Notes: generated from the sequence alone by a model not told the origin. Positions 16,474-25,215 are shown, numbered from the stretch's first letter. The stretch: 43,930 nucleotides of DNA from Bryobacterales bacterium (GCA_009697455.1 SHUI01000005.1:1-43930); one strand, 5' to 3'. A program made the numbers and translations.

Positions 16474-18065
16474 AGGTTGCGGTCCTCGGCTCCAACGGCG
16501 TGCTGGCACGCCAGACGCAGGAGGAACTGAAGGCCCGCGGTCATGTTCTTGACAGCTCCACGCCGGACTCCGTCATTTATATTCCGGGGGACCTCGAAGG
16601 GCTCTCCGCAGTCCTAAGCCGTGGGGGTTTTTCGCGGCTGGTTCTCCGGAGCCACGCCTACGCCTATGGATCGAATACCAAGAACCCGGGTCTGATGACG
16701 GAAGAACGCGTGTCGCTGCTTCCGCCGGGTGCGCCGGAGCAGCGCTGGCTTCGCGCGGAGGAACTGGCGTCGAAGTTCCTAAATTCCGCCGTGGTGCGCC
16801 TTACGAATGTGCTCGCCCCGGAAGAGGGTGATTTGCTCGTGCGGCAACTTGCGCGCGGCGCAGCCATGCCGCTGGCCGGACACGATCCTAACGTTCAGTT
16901 TCTGTCGCTCAAGGATGCGGCAAGGGCGCTGGCGGTGGCTGCGGAGTCTTCCGCGACCGGCATTTTTAATGCCGCAGGTGAAGGAACCATCCCGCTTAAG
17001 AAGGCCTTCCGCGCAGCCGGCACGACCCGCGTAGCGATGCTCCAACCCCTTCAATCGTCCATTCGATCAGCGGCTGTGAGCCTCGGAGCCGCGAAGTTCA
17101 GGGGAGGCAGCCTCGATCAGCTTCAATACAACTGGACCGTCTCGGGAGAACGCGCCGCCCGAGAGCTTGGTTACACGCCCTCGCAAACAACCATCGAGGC
17201 GCTTACCGAGTTCGTCCGCACCAAGCCGGGCGCGCGCCCCGAACTTCTTGCGAAGCCCTTCGACGAATATGGCCTCGACGTGGATTACATCAAGGCTTGG
17301 GGCTGGTGGTTCGCGTTTCTACGCAACATCTACTGGCGCATCGACCATGAGGGGCTGGAGAACGTTCCGAAGTCGGGACGAGCGGTGTATGTCTCGAATC
17401 ATCGCGGCTTCATGCCGCTCGACGCCGTAATGCACCTGTCGCTGCTCTTCACGCACCGCCAGCGCATCGTCCGGTTCCTGATTATTACGTCCCTTCTGCG
17501 AATTCCTTTCTTGTGCAATTTCCTCACGAAGCTGGGGGGCGTAATCGCGAGCCAGGAAAACGCCGCGCGACTCTTCGGCCGTGAGGAACTCGTGGGAATC
17601 TTTCCTGAAGGCATTCGCGGATCGTTCACGCCCTACAAGCGCACGTATCAACTTCGCGACTTCGCGAAGAGTGCGTTTGCGAAAATCGCCATCGAGAATC
17701 AGTCGCCCGTGGTCCCGAGCGCCGTGATCGGACACTCCGAGATCTTCCCGATCATCGGCCGCATCGACTCGGGATTTATCGTGAAGGAATTCGGCTGGCC
17801 CTATTTCCCGATCGCTCCGATGTTTCCGCTAGCTCCGATTCCGATTCCATCGAAGTGGCATGTGCGCGTCCTGCCCGCGGTTCCGTTCGAAGGACTGAAA
17901 CCCGCGGATGCGGAGAATGTGCAGATCGTACGCGATTTCGCGCGCCACGTACAGAAAATCGTCCAGACGAACCTTGACGACATGGTTCCAAAACGCAAAA
18001 GCATATTCTGGGGAAAAGTGTTGGACGGCACATGTCCCCCTGTGCCGGCGTTCGTGCGGCGGTAG
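16470..18065 (+). CDS. SDR (epimerase-like) - PlsC acyltransferase fusion
   Basis: A 531-residue two-domain protein. Residues 1 to about 255 resemble an atypical NAD-dependent epimerase (VLGSNGVLARQ, RLTNVL, FNAAGEG) but lack an obvious YxxxK, so redox activity is uncertain. Residues about 270-510 form a PlsC/LPLAT acyltransferase with NHRGFMPLD (His311 and Asp318, the longer H-x6-D variant) and FPEG at 378-381. The acyltransferase would pass an acyl group from ACP or CoA to a lipid or alcohol acceptor. It is last in the ten-gene run and overlaps the TetR stop. The fusion suggests coupling of substrate binding or keto reduction with esterification. Confidence 0.85.
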   Translation: MKVAVLGSNGVLARQTQEELKARGHVLDSSTPDSVIYIPGDLEGLSAVLSRGGFSRLVLRSHAYAYGSNTKNPGLMTEERVSLLPPGAPEQRWLRAEELASKFLNSAVVRLTNVLAPEEGDLLVRQLARGAAMPLAGHDPNVQFLSLKDAARALAVAAESSATGIFNAAGEGTIPLKKAFRAAGTTRVAMLQPLQSSIRSAAVSLGAAKFRGGSLDQLQYNWTVSGERAARELGYTPSQTTIEALTEFVRTKPGARPELLAKPFDEYGLDVDYIKAWGWWFAFLRNIYWRIDHEGLENVPKSGRAVYVSNHRGFMPLDAVMHLSLLFTHRQRIVRFLIITSLLRIPFLCNFLTKLGGVIASQENAARLFGREELVGIFPEGIRGSFTPYKRTYQLRDFAKSAFAKIAIENQSPVVPSAVIGHSEIFPIIGRIDSGFIVKEFGWPYFPIAPMFPLAPIPIPSKWHVRVLPAVPFEGLKPADAENVQIVRDFARHVQKIVQTNLDDMVPKRKSIFWGKVLDGTCPPVPAFVRR

Positions 18066-18118
18066 GAAGACAGAGTCAGAATGGCTGCGCCGTGGTCTCG
18101 TTGCGACCGCCGGATGAA

Positions 18119-18300
18119 GGGGGCCCAAAAAAAAGGCCCCGCCGCGGGCTCTGCAGCGCCGTTGTTGCGCGGGGCCTAGACACATCACAGGAGAAGTAAC
18201 ACCCACCAAAGACAATCTTGGCATTCCTGAGCAAGTGCCCTTTGTTGAGCACGCAAGGGGCCACCGCGTAAACTCAATAGAACCAACCGGACGTTTTCGC
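18119..18300 (-). ncRNA. Candidate minus-strand small RNA
   Basis: A T8-tailed terminator on the minus strand (18127-18177) has no minus-strand gene feeding it nearby. Upstream on the same strand is a second hairpin (TTGAG/CTCAA at 18245-18249 and 18273-18277, with ACGC/GCGT inside). Between them is a CTTCTCCT stretch complementary to a Shine-Dalgarno site. No credible protein is encoded. The 5' end is a guess and the RNA is inferred, not observed. Confidence 0.35.
18127..18177 (-). terminator. Rho-independent terminator, minus strand
   Basis: A perfect 9-bp stem (AGGCCCCGC at 18134-18142 with GCGGGGCCT at 18169-18177), read on the minus strand, is followed directly by eight Ts (complement of the A-run 18127-18134). 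The 26-base loop can pair internally. On the plus strand a small GGGGCC/GGCCCC hairpin (18120-18140) exists but has no T-run. Confidence 0.7.
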
Positions 18301-18352
18301 GCCTACCATTTCACGTAGCACAACTCGTGCGGCCGCTACGGAAATCTGAAGT

Positions 18353-18389
18353 AACAAGTGTATATTCATGGCGTTACATGACGCTTGTT
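18353..18389. promoter_or_regulatory. Imperfect inverted repeat upstream of the cyclophilin gene
   Basis: AACAAGTGT (18353-18361) and ACGCTTGTT (18381-18389) are complementary at 8 of 9 positions and end 23 bases before the ATG. The site could be an operator; a TATATT lies inside it but lacks a convincing -35. The rest of the 347-base gap is covered by the terminator and small-RNA entries. Confidence 0.3.
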
Positions 18390-18412
18390 CGGGTTAAGAT
18401 GAAGACACCGCT

Positions 18413-19795
18413 ATGAGAACTCGTTTGGTTGCCGTGGTCTGGCTCGTCCTTTTTCTCGCGCCGCGCGCGCTCGAATGTCAGAGCGCCACCGCGCCAACGG
18501 TCCGTTTTCGCACGGTCCTTGGCGATATCGATGTTACGTTGCTTCCGGGTTCCGCGCCCCGGACTGTAGCAAATTTCCTCAATTACATGAACCGCGGCGC
18601 GTTTAACAATTCGATCATCCATCGGTCCGTGCCCGGTTTCATTTTCCAGGGCGGAGGTTTTCAATATCTCAACCAAACGGCGTCTGAAATCCGCGCCGAT
18701 CCGCCCGTGCGCAACGAATATGCCGTCTCGAATACGCGCGGCACAATCGCCATGGCAAAGCTTGGAACCAGTGCCGATAGCGCCACCAGCCAGTGGTTCT
18801 TCAATTTGTCTAACAACAATGCTTCGAATCTCAACAATCAAAATGGCGGGTTTACGGTTTTCGGACGTGTCGCAAACGCCGCCGGTCTCACGGTGATGGA
18901 CCGGATCGCCACCGTTCCCATACCCAACCCTCCGATTTTCGCCTCGCCGTTCGATGCCATGCCGCTGATCAACTACACCCGAGGGGCACCCGTGGGCGAG
19001 CAGAACCTGGTGATGGTCCTCACGGTCACGCAACTAGATCCCGCTCCGGCGATAAAGGCGAACGGGATTGTCTCGGCCAGCAGTTTCGGGGCATTCGCGG
19101 CCGCCGCGCCGGGTTCTTACATCGAGATTTACGGTACGGATCTCGCGGGCACCACACGGGAATGGGCCGGAACCGACTTCACGGACGGCGACGCGCCCAC
19201 ATTGCTTGACGGTGTCAGCGTCACAGTCGGCGGGCAACCGGCGTTCGTCAATTTTGTGAGCCCGGGCCAGGTGAACGTTGAGATCCCCGCTGGCGTCCCG
19301 GCCGGTACCGCACCTGTTGTCGTCAGCTACAAGGGCCAGACCAGCGCTTCCGCTTCGTTCACGATCAAGCTGCTTGCCGGCGGACTGCTCGCTCCGCCTT
19401 CCTTCAATGTGAACGGCAAGCAGTACGTACTCGCGATTCACGCCGCTAGCGGCGCCTTCGTGAGCAATGGAAATATTCCAGATGTGCCTGCGGCACCTGC
19501 CGCTCCCGGCGAAACGCTGATCCTCTATGGACTGGGCTTCGGTCCCGTGAGCCCCGCCGGCACTCCAATTGCGGGCAAGATCGCTCAAGGCCTGACGTCG
19601 CTAACGGCGGACGTGCAGTTCAGGATCGGACAATCGGCCGCGAAGGTTGAATACGCGGGTCTCGCTCCGAATCTGGTTGGACTTTATCAGTTCAACGCTG
19701 TGGTTCCGCCGAACGCGGCGAGCGGCGATCTGCCCCTGGAAGTTGTCCTGGCAGGGGAGGCCGTACCGCAGACGCTGTTCATCCCGGTGAAGTAA
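18413..19795 (+). CDS. Secreted cyclophilin-type PPIase fused to a Solibacter C-terminal (TIGR03437-like) domain
   Basis: A 460-residue exported protein. A signal peptide (1 to about 24) is followed by a cyclophilin domain (about 28-208) with IIHRSVPGFIFQGGGF (the Arg of the active site is present), AMAKLG and SQWFF blocks. Residues about 217-460 form an Ig-like double repeat (SPGQVNVEIP, LYGLGFGPVSP) matching the lineage-restricted domain known as TIGR03437. It would catalyse prolyl isomerisation outside the cytoplasm, with the C-terminal domain perhaps anchoring or binding surface structures. The last 17 bases overlap the convergent GtrA gene. The domain is a strong lineage marker for Solibacter-like acidobacteria. 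Confidence 0.88.
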   Translation: MRTRLVAVVWLVLFLAPRALECQSATAPTVRFRTVLGDIDVTLLPGSAPRTVANFLNYMNRGAFNNSIIHRSVPGFIFQGGGFQYLNQTASEIRADPPVRNEYAVSNTRGTIAMAKLGTSADSATSQWFFNLSNNNASNLNNQNGGFTVFGRVANAAGLTVMDRIATVPIPNPPIFASPFDAMPLINYTRGAPVGEQNLVMVLTVTQLDPAPAIKANGIVSASSFGAFAAAAPGSYIEIYGTDLAGTTREWAGTDFTDGDAPTLLDGVSVTVGGQPAFVNFVSPGQVNVEIPAGVPAGTAPVVVSYKGQTSASASFTIKLLAGGLLAPPSFNVNGKQYVLAIHAASGAFVSNGNIPDVPAAPAAPGETLILYGLGFGPVSPAGTPIAGKIAQGLTSLTADVQFRIGQSAAKVEYAGLAPNLVGLYQFNAVVPPNAASGDLPLEVVLAGEAVPQTLFIPVK

Positions 19796-20159
19796 ATACG
19801 ACCTTCTCGCTCACTGCGAAGTTCGCGAGCGAAGCGATCGCGATCGCGCAGACGTTCGCGGCAAGCACGGGCGCGTGAAGTTGCCCTACCAACAGTTGCA
19901 TGGCCAACAGATTCGAAAGTATCGAGACTGCTCCGTTGGCAAGGTGAAATCGCAACAGCCGCCCGGCCACGCTGCCACTGCCACGGCTGCTCCAGGTCCA
20001 GTGCTGATGCCACACAAAGTTGTGGAGCACGGCGCACTCCACCGCCAACGCCGTCGCAATAAGGTAGTTCACACGTCTCTCAAGCAGCGCCAGCGCCGCG
20101 AGTTGGACCCCGATTCCCATTGCTCCAACCGCGTGGAACTTCAGCCAGCGTCGAATCAT
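19779..20159 (-). CDS. GtrA-like membrane protein
   Basis: A 126-residue integral membrane protein with four predicted helices and the GtrA/DPMS-type layout (RRWLKFHAVGAMGI start, NFVWHQHWTW in the middle, LANFAVSEKVVF end). GtrA-family proteins are thought to move or assist undecaprenyl-phosphate-linked sugars across the membrane. The ATG at 20159 was chosen because it overlaps the stop of the upstream gene (ATGA) and begins directly at the conserved region; the open frame extends 14 codons further. No glycosyltransferase is adjacent, so the pathway is unclear. Its 3' end overlaps the convergent cyclophilin gene. Confidence 0.82.
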   Translation of the reverse strand: MIRRWLKFHAVGAMGIGVQLAALALLERRVNYLIATALAVECAVLHNFVWHQHWTWSSRGSGSVAGRLLRFHLANGAVSILSNLLAMQLLVGQLHAPVLAANVCAIAIASLANFAVSEKVVFTSPG

Positions 20160-20821
20160 GGGAGGCGCTCGGCGCGGTAGAGCGCTGCCGTGTGCTTCCA
20201 CACTGAGTGGAGCAGCATGGCAGCCATGCCTACAACCCCCAGCGCGCCGCCCACATCGAATAGCAGATAACGCTCGCCGAGCAGATTCACATGCGGCCGG
20301 TAGAACAACGCGATATTCCCGATACAGAGGAGTATGCGCAATTCCGTCGGACTGAACTTCCAGAAAGACAGGTGGAACGATCCGATCGTATAAGTCGCGA
20401 GATACGTCTCGATCGAGAGCATGAAGTAGACGATCAGAAGCCCGATTGCGATGGGTGGGCGCATGTAACCGGAAAGCGCCAGGCCGCCCAACAGAAACAA
20501 CGTGCCGAAAGCATCCACGATATGATCGACGTAAAATCCGTAGCGAGGGCGCTGCCGGTTTCGAACGCGCGCGAGGGTGCCGTCGAGGCTATCGCCGAAC
20601 CAGTTCAGTATCAGGCATCCGATCACAAGGACAAGCCCCACGCGGTCCCGGCTCGCGTACCAGTAGCTGAAGCCCGCGCCCAGCAGCGAGACGAGTCCCA
20701 GCGCCGTGAGATGGTCTGAGTTCACCACCGAAGGCATGCGGCGGGCGAGCCAAATGAGCGTACGTTTTTCAATCGGAGCGAGCAGGCTTCCCTGTTCGCG
20801 TTTCGCTTCCTGAAAGGGCAT
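20156..20821 (-). CDS. CDP-alcohol phosphatidyltransferase family protein
   Basis: A 221-residue membrane enzyme with the signature D-x2-DG-x2-AR-x(8-9)-G-x3-D-x3-D (GDSLDGTLAR then GFYVDHIVD). Several hydrophobic helices follow. The family transfers a phosphatidyl group from CDP-diacylglycerol (or a CDP-alcohol) to an alcohol in phospholipid synthesis; the acceptor cannot be told from sequence. It is transcribed with the downstream GtrA gene (4-base overlap), suggesting the pair modifies a lipid-linked sugar or head group. The start CAT at 20819-20821 has no strong ribosome site. Confidence 0.87.
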   Translation of the reverse strand: MPFQEAKREQGSLLAPIEKRTLIWLARRMPSVVNSDHLTALGLVSLLGAGFSYWYASRDRVGLVLVIGCLILNWFGDSLDGTLARVRNRQRPRYGFYVDHIVDAFGTLFLLGGLALSGYMRPPIAIGLLIVYFMLSIETYLATYTIGSFHLSFWKFSPTELRILLCIGNIALFYRPHVNLLGERYLLFDVGGALGVVGMAAMLLHSVWKHTAALYRAERLP

Positions 20822-20900
20822 CGCTTGAACATTGGACTCAGCGCGCGGGGCCGAGGTTTCATCTCAATTGTGCAGGCGGCGGCGTAGGTCATGGCAGAAG

Positions 20901-21065
20901 GGCAGTCTGGCGCCGGTCAATTTCGTGCCCTGGGCCTGGTAAGTTTCATGGTCCATGAAGGCGTCCCGGCCGGAACCGCGCCCGTCGTCGCAAACCGGCA
21001 CGCCAGACCAGCGCCGCATCCGCGCTTGCGGTCAGCCTACTGGAGGCGGGCTACTGGCCAGCGTC
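20901..21065 (+). pseudogene. Decayed fragment of a Solibacter C-terminal (TIGR03437-like) domain
   Basis: Bases here align with 19232-19397 of the cyclophilin fusion: CGTCAATTTyGTG, a GGGCCwGGT block, then a near-identical run reading GVPAGTAPVV, and CCAGACCAGCGC. A base is missing after the FV codons, so the two matching parts lie in different frames, and no start or end of a full gene is present. It is the relic of a larger secreted-protein gene. The remainder of 20822-21157 holds only a short GCAAACGCC triplication (about 21124-21152) and no other gene. Confidence 0.6.
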
Positions 21066-21158
21066 GCCGCCAAGCGGTGCGGCCAACCGGATGGCGCAAG
21101 AAAGACCTTCGGAGGCAAAGGCAGGCAAACGCGGCAAACGCCGCAAACGCCGCCCGGT

Positions 21159-21188
21159 TTGACAGGAGGCCCCGCACCACGCGAAAAT
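21159..21188 (+). promoter_or_regulatory. Sigma-70-like promoter of tRNA-Gly
   Basis: A perfect -35 TTGACA (21159-21164) and, 18 bases later, GAAAAT (21183-21188) as a 4/6 -10 box. This puts transcription start about ten bases before the tRNA. Confidence 0.55.
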
Positions 21189-21207
21189 AGGTATCGGTTC
21201 CTCCAGT

Positions 21208-21283
21208 GCGGGAGTAGCTCAGCTGGTAGAGTGCGACCTTGCCAAGGTCGATGTCGCGGGTTCGAATCCCGTCTCCCGCTCCA
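21208..21283 (+). tRNA. tRNA-Gly (GCC anticodon)
   Basis: A 76-base cloverleaf. The acceptor GCGGGAG (21208-21214) pairs with CTCCCGC (21273-21279), the discriminator is T, and an encoded CCA lies at 21281-21283. The D-arm reads AGCTCAGCTGGTAGAG, and the anticodon arm CGACC-TTGCCAA-GGTCG has GCC at 21241-21243. The T-arm is GCGGG-TTCGAAT-CCCGT. It decodes GGC, a common codon in this GC-rich DNA. Confidence 0.97.
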
Positions 21284-21321
21284 TCGCTTTCGCTTCACCC
21301 AAGTGAAGTAGAATGGCGTAG

Positions 21322-22629
21322 ATGAGAACAACTCTTGCGTTTCTGATCGCGGTCGCCGCCACCGCTCAAACGGATTACGATCTTTTGCTCAAGGGCGGCC
21401 ACGTCATCGATGGCAAGAACCGGATCGACGCCGTCCGTGATGTCGCCATCAAGGACGGCAAGATCGCCGAAGTAGCCGCCAGCATTCCCGCATCGAAGGC
21501 GGTGAAAGTGGTTAACGTTGCGGGACTGTACGTCACGCCGGGCCTGATCGATATTCACGTCCATGTCTACGCCGGCACGGGAATGCGCGGGGCGTACTCC
21601 GGCGACAACAGCGTCTACCCGGATGGACACACGTTCCATAGCGCCGTTACCACAGTCGTGGACGCGGGCAGTTCCGGCTGGCGGAATTTCCCTGACTTCA
21701 AGGATCGCGTGATCGACCGGTCGAAGACTCGCGTACTGGCGCTGCTGAATATCGTCGGGCGCGGCATGGGCGGCGATGGCATCGAGCAGAACCTGGGCGA
21801 TATGGACGCAAAGGCCACGGCTGAACAGGCTATGCGCTATAAGGACGTCGTGGTCGGCGTCAAGACGGCGCACTACGCGGGTCCCGAGTGGGCGCCGGTC
21901 GAGCGCGCCGTGGAGGCCGGTACGGCGGCGAATATTCCGGTCATGGTCGATTTCGGTTCGTTCCGCTCCGAGCGGCCGTTTCAGGAGCTCGTGTTGAAGA
22001 AGTTGCGGCCTGGCGATATAGCGACGCACGCGTTCCTTGACCGCGTACCCATACTCGACGATAGCGGCAAAGTGAACGCTTATTTGTTCGAAGCGCAGAA
22101 GCGCGGCATTATTTTCGACGCTGGCCACGGCGCCGGCAGTTTCCTGTTCCGTCAGGCCGCGCCGGCAATCAAGCAGGGCTTTCTTCCGTCGTCGATTTCA
22201 ACCGACCTCCACATCAGCAGCATGAACGCCGGAATGAAAGACATGCTCAACGTGATGTCGAAATTCCTAAACATGGGCATGACGCTCAACGATGTGATCG
22301 TGCGTTCCACCTGGAATCCGGCGCGGGAGATCAAGAGAGAGGAGTTGGGAAACCTATCAGTGGGAGCGGAGGCGGATGTTGCCGTTCTTCGCGTGCTCAA
22401 GGGGTCTTTCGGTTTTACCGACGTGCGCGGAGCGAGGTTGAGGGGTACACAGAAGCTCGACTGCGAACTCACGTTGCGTTCCGGAAAGGTAGTCTGGGAT
22501 CTGAATGGCATGACCCGGGAGGATTGGGACAAGTTGCCGAAAGGCTATTCATTTCAGACCGATCCGCGCTGGGACGGGACCTTCGGTGCGGCCGCGGGAC
22601 TGACGAGACCGAGATCGGCCAAGAAGTAG
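21322..22629 (+). CDS. Exported amidohydrolase/deacetylase-family metal-dependent hydrolase
   Basis: A 435-residue protein with a short signal peptide (MRTTLAFLIAVAATAQ). It has the amidohydrolase beta/alpha barrel: HxH at 79-81 (DIHVH), candidate carboxylated Lys181 (GVKTAHY), His236 (ATHAF), His269 (DAGHGAG) and Asp295 (STDLH). The pattern fits the binuclear-zinc deacetylase/EF_0837-like subgroup of D-aminoacylase and dihydroorotase relatives, which cleave amide or imide bonds. It stands alone on this strand after the tRNA. The substrate is unknown. Its 3' end faces the kinase gene with a 19-base gap. Confidence 0.87.
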   Translation: MRTTLAFLIAVAATAQTDYDLLLKGGHVIDGKNRIDAVRDVAIKDGKIAEVAASIPASKAVKVVNVAGLYVTPGLIDIHVHVYAGTGMRGAYSGDNSVYPDGHTFHSAVTTVVDAGSSGWRNFPDFKDRVIDRSKTRVLALLNIVGRGMGGDGIEQNLGDMDAKATAEQAMRYKDVVVGVKTAHYAGPEWAPVERAVEAGTAANIPVMVDFGSFRSERPFQELVLKKLRPGDIATHAFLDRVPILDDSGKVNAYLFEAQKRGIIFDAGHGAGSFLFRQAAPAIKQGFLPSSISTDLHISSMNAGMKDMLNVMSKFLNMGMTLNDVIVRSTWNPAREIKREELGNLSVGAEADVAVLRVLKGSFGFTDVRGARLRGTQKLDCELTLRSGKVVWDLNGMTREDWDKLPKGYSFQTDPRWDGTFGAAAGLTRPRSAKK

Positions 22630-22648
22630 CGGGCTCGCGAGGATGGTG

Positions 22649-25165
22649 CTACCGGGATAGCGCGTGTTTCGTTCTGGCCCAGCGGGTGATGGCGGCGTAA
22701 AGCTCTTCCACCCGAACCGGCTTGCTGATGTAATCGTCCATGCCGGCGTTGATGCAGCGCTCGCGGTCCCCCGCCATGGCGTTGGCCGTCATGGTGACAA
22801 TTGGCGTATGCCGCACTGCTTCCGCCAGATTGCGGATCTGCATCGTGGCCTCCAAGCCGTTCATCAACGGCATCTGCATATCCATCAGGATCAGATCGTA
22901 GGGCGCGTGCGCCAACGCCTCCAGTGCCTCCTTGCCGTTCGACGCCACGTCAATCCGGTGGCCAGCCTTTTCGATCAGGCGCACGACGATCTTTTGATTG
23001 ACCAGATTGTCTTCCGCCAACAGGATGCGGGCCGCGAATCCCGGTTTCGGCGATTCAACGGACTGATGCCGAGCCTCGGCCTGGATTGACGGCACCCGTG
23101 CTTCACCTCGGAGAACTTCAGCAAGCAGGAGATTCAACTGCGACCGCCGGACGGGCTTCAGAATGTATCCGGCGAAGCCTGCATTCGGCAGATTCTGTCC
23201 GTCGCCGGCGGAACTCAGGCAAACCAGGATCGTGTCCGCGATGCGCGGATCGGCCTTGATCGCTTCGCCCGTCCGTGCACCGTCCATCCCTGGCATACGC
23301 ATGTCGATAATTGCCAGCGGGAACGGGTTCCCTTCAGCCTCGGCATGACGAAGCAAGTCCAAGGCCTTCAGCCCAGAATCGACTTCCTCGCAGACGAAGC
23401 CCCACAATTGCAAATAGTGACGGAGCACGATGCGATTTGTAGCGTTATCGTCGACGATCAGGACCCGAATGCCGCCGAAAGACGCAGGATCATCCGCGTT
23501 ATCCTCCACTGCTCCAGATCCAGGCAAGACATCCAATACGGTAGTGAACCAGAATGAACTCCCGGTTCCCGGCACGCTCTCGACGCCAATGCCGCCACCC
23601 ATCATCTCGGCTAGCCGCTTCGCGATGGCTAGGCCCAAACCCGTGCCTCCGTATTTGCGGGTGGTAGAACTATCTGCCTGAACGAAGCTCTGAAAGATCC
23701 GCCTCACGGCTTCCGGACTGATGCCGATGCCGGTGTCCCTGACTTCAAAGCGGACCGTAACCCGGTCTCCGATTAGGGCATCCACCAACACTTCGATAGT
23801 TACTTCCCCCCGCTCGGTGAACTTAATGGCGTTCCCAACGAGGTTCATCAGGATCTGCCTGAGACGTCCGGGATCGCCACGAACTTGCCGCGGAACGTCG
23901 GGGCGAATCAGACAGTTGAGATCGAGCTTATGCCCCTCCGCCCGGAGGGCCAGCAGCGCGGCGACCTCCTCGACCGCACGTGCCAGGTCGAACGGGATCG
24001 ATTCCACCTCCAGCTTTCCCGCCTCCATCTTGGAGAAATCGAGGATATCGTTAACCACCGTCAGTAGGCTTTCAGCCGAACTCCTCACCGAATCCGCGTA
24101 TTCCCGCTGCTCCGGGTCAAGGGCGGTGTCAAGAAGCAGCGTAGTCATCCCGAGCACACCGTTCATCGGCGTGCGAATTTCGTGGCTCATGTTGGCCACG
24201 AACTCGGACTTAATGGAATTCGCGTGTTCGGCTGTCCGCCAGGCCCTGCGCGCTCTGAGGCTCTGGAACAACAGAAGGAACGCCACGCCCACCACACCGC
24301 CCAGACCATAGGAAAACACGCGGTTCCGCTCAGCCGCGCTTTGAAGCGCGAAGAAGGAACGCGTGTCTCCTGCCGAGTACGAGGACCAACGGTCGACGCT
24401 CGCGGACAAGGTTCCGTCCATCGCCAGCGTAGAGATTTCGTCTCGCAACGCGTCGGCGGCAACACCATGGGTTTTGATGGCCGCGATGCCGGCTTCGCTG
24501 TAGGCCCCCGGCACAAAGCGTATTTGAAGCGCCGCACTCTCACAGCCGGCTGGGCGTTCGAGCAACATTACGTCGAGATTGCGCGACTCAAGAAAGCCGG
24601 CATCCACTTCACCCGCGCAAACCGACCTGACCACCAACTCGTTACTTGCCTTACCGGTAAGGCCAGCTGCGGGGAGAAACTGCCGCGCCATGCGAGTTGC
24701 CATCGGAAACATGGGATGAGCTACGGTGCGGCCTGCCGCGGCCTCAGGGCTGGTTACATTGCGATCTTTACGAGAAATGAGACAAAAGCTGTTTTGGAGC
24801 CATGGTTTTGAAATGTGGAAGCTCGCCTTGCGCTCGGCCGTGACGGCGAGCACCGGCCAGAGGTCCACGACCCCTCGGGCAAGCGCCTCATCCGGCAGCA
24901 TTCCGCTGATCCAAACCCATTCGATCAAAATGCCCCGCCGCCGGGCCGCCTCGCCTATGACCTCGATCGCCAGACCGCGCACCTCTCCGTTCTTGCCCAA
25001 GGCCGTGTAGGGAGGAGCGTTATCCGCGCCCACGCGGTACGTGCGGTGTGGAAGTTGGTGCGAAGCGCGCCAAGCGGCCAGCGCGGAGAAAAGCACGGCG
25101 AAGGCAAGGGCCGATACGATAATCGGAATGATCAGGCCCCGAACCTTAGAGCTTTCCCTCGGCAC
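22649..25165 (-). CDS. Hybrid sensor histidine kinase with periplasmic solute-binding sensor and two receivers
   Basis: An 838-residue protein. Order: TM1 (about 10-31); periplasmic SBP_bac_3-like domain (about 42-262) with [11 protein letters not shown] at its start; TM2 (about 284-302); HisKA with phospho-acceptor His328 (SHEIRTP); HATPase with N-box [15 protein letters not shown] and GGTGLGLAI; receiver 1 (about 565-685, Asp621); receiver 2 (about 713-832, Asp762). There is no HPt domain at the end, so phosphotransfer to a separate protein is expected. It probably senses an amino acid or other small solute. No output regulator lies next to it; the VWFA/S10 genes lie upstream on the same strand with a 50-base gap. 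Confidence 0.92.
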   Translation of the reverse strand: MPRESSKVRGLIIPIIVSALAFAVLFSALAAWRASHQLPHRTYRVGADNAPPYTALGKNGEVRGLAIEVIGEAARRRGILIEWVWISGMLPDEALARGVVDLWPVLAVTAERKASFHISKPWLQNSFCLISRKDRNVTSPEAAAGRTVAHPMFPMATRMARQFLPAAGLTGKASNELVVRSVCAGEVDAGFLESRNLDVMLLERPAGCESAALQIRFVPGAYSEAGIAAIKTHGVAADALRDEISTLAMDGTLSASVDRWSSYSAGDTRSFFALQSAAERNRVFSYGLGGVVGVAFLLLFQSLRARRAWRTAEHANSIKSEFVANMSHEIRTPMNGVLGMTTLLLDTALDPEQREYADSVRSSAESLLTVVNDILDFSKMEAGKLEVESIPFDLARAVEEVAALLALRAEGHKLDLNCLIRPDVPRQVRGDPGRLRQILMNLVGNAIKFTERGEVTIEVLVDALIGDRVTVRFEVRDTGIGISPEAVRRIFQSFVQADSSTTRKYGGTGLGLAIAKRLAEMMGGGIGVESVPGTGSSFWFTTVLDVLPGSGAVEDNADDPASFGGIRVLIVDDNATNRIVLRHYLQLWGFVCEEVDSGLKALDLLRHAEAEGNPFPLAIIDMRMPGMDGARTGEAIKADPRIADTILVCLSSAGDGQNLPNAGFAGYILKPVRRSQLNLLLAEVLRGEARVPSIQAEARHQSVESPKPGFAARILLAEDNLVNQKIVVRLIEKAGHRIDVASNGKEALEALAHAPYDLILMDMQMPLMNGLEATMQIRNLAEAVRHTPIVTMTANAMAGDRERCINAGMDDYISKPVRVEELYAAITRWARTKHALSR

Positions 25166-25215
25166 GTCGGATCTATCGGCATAACCCGCCGACTACATTA
25201 GGGGCAAGACGCCAG

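Noticed and set aside
18120-18140. Plus-strand GGGGCC/GGCCCC hairpin as terminator of the ten-gene operon
   Set aside because: Short stem with an A8 loop and no downstream T-run; the stronger structure is the minus-strand terminator.
21124-21152. Three GCAAACGCC-like units as a possible CRISPR or iteron
   Set aside because: The repeats are only nine bases, directly adjacent and without spacers; likely slippage.
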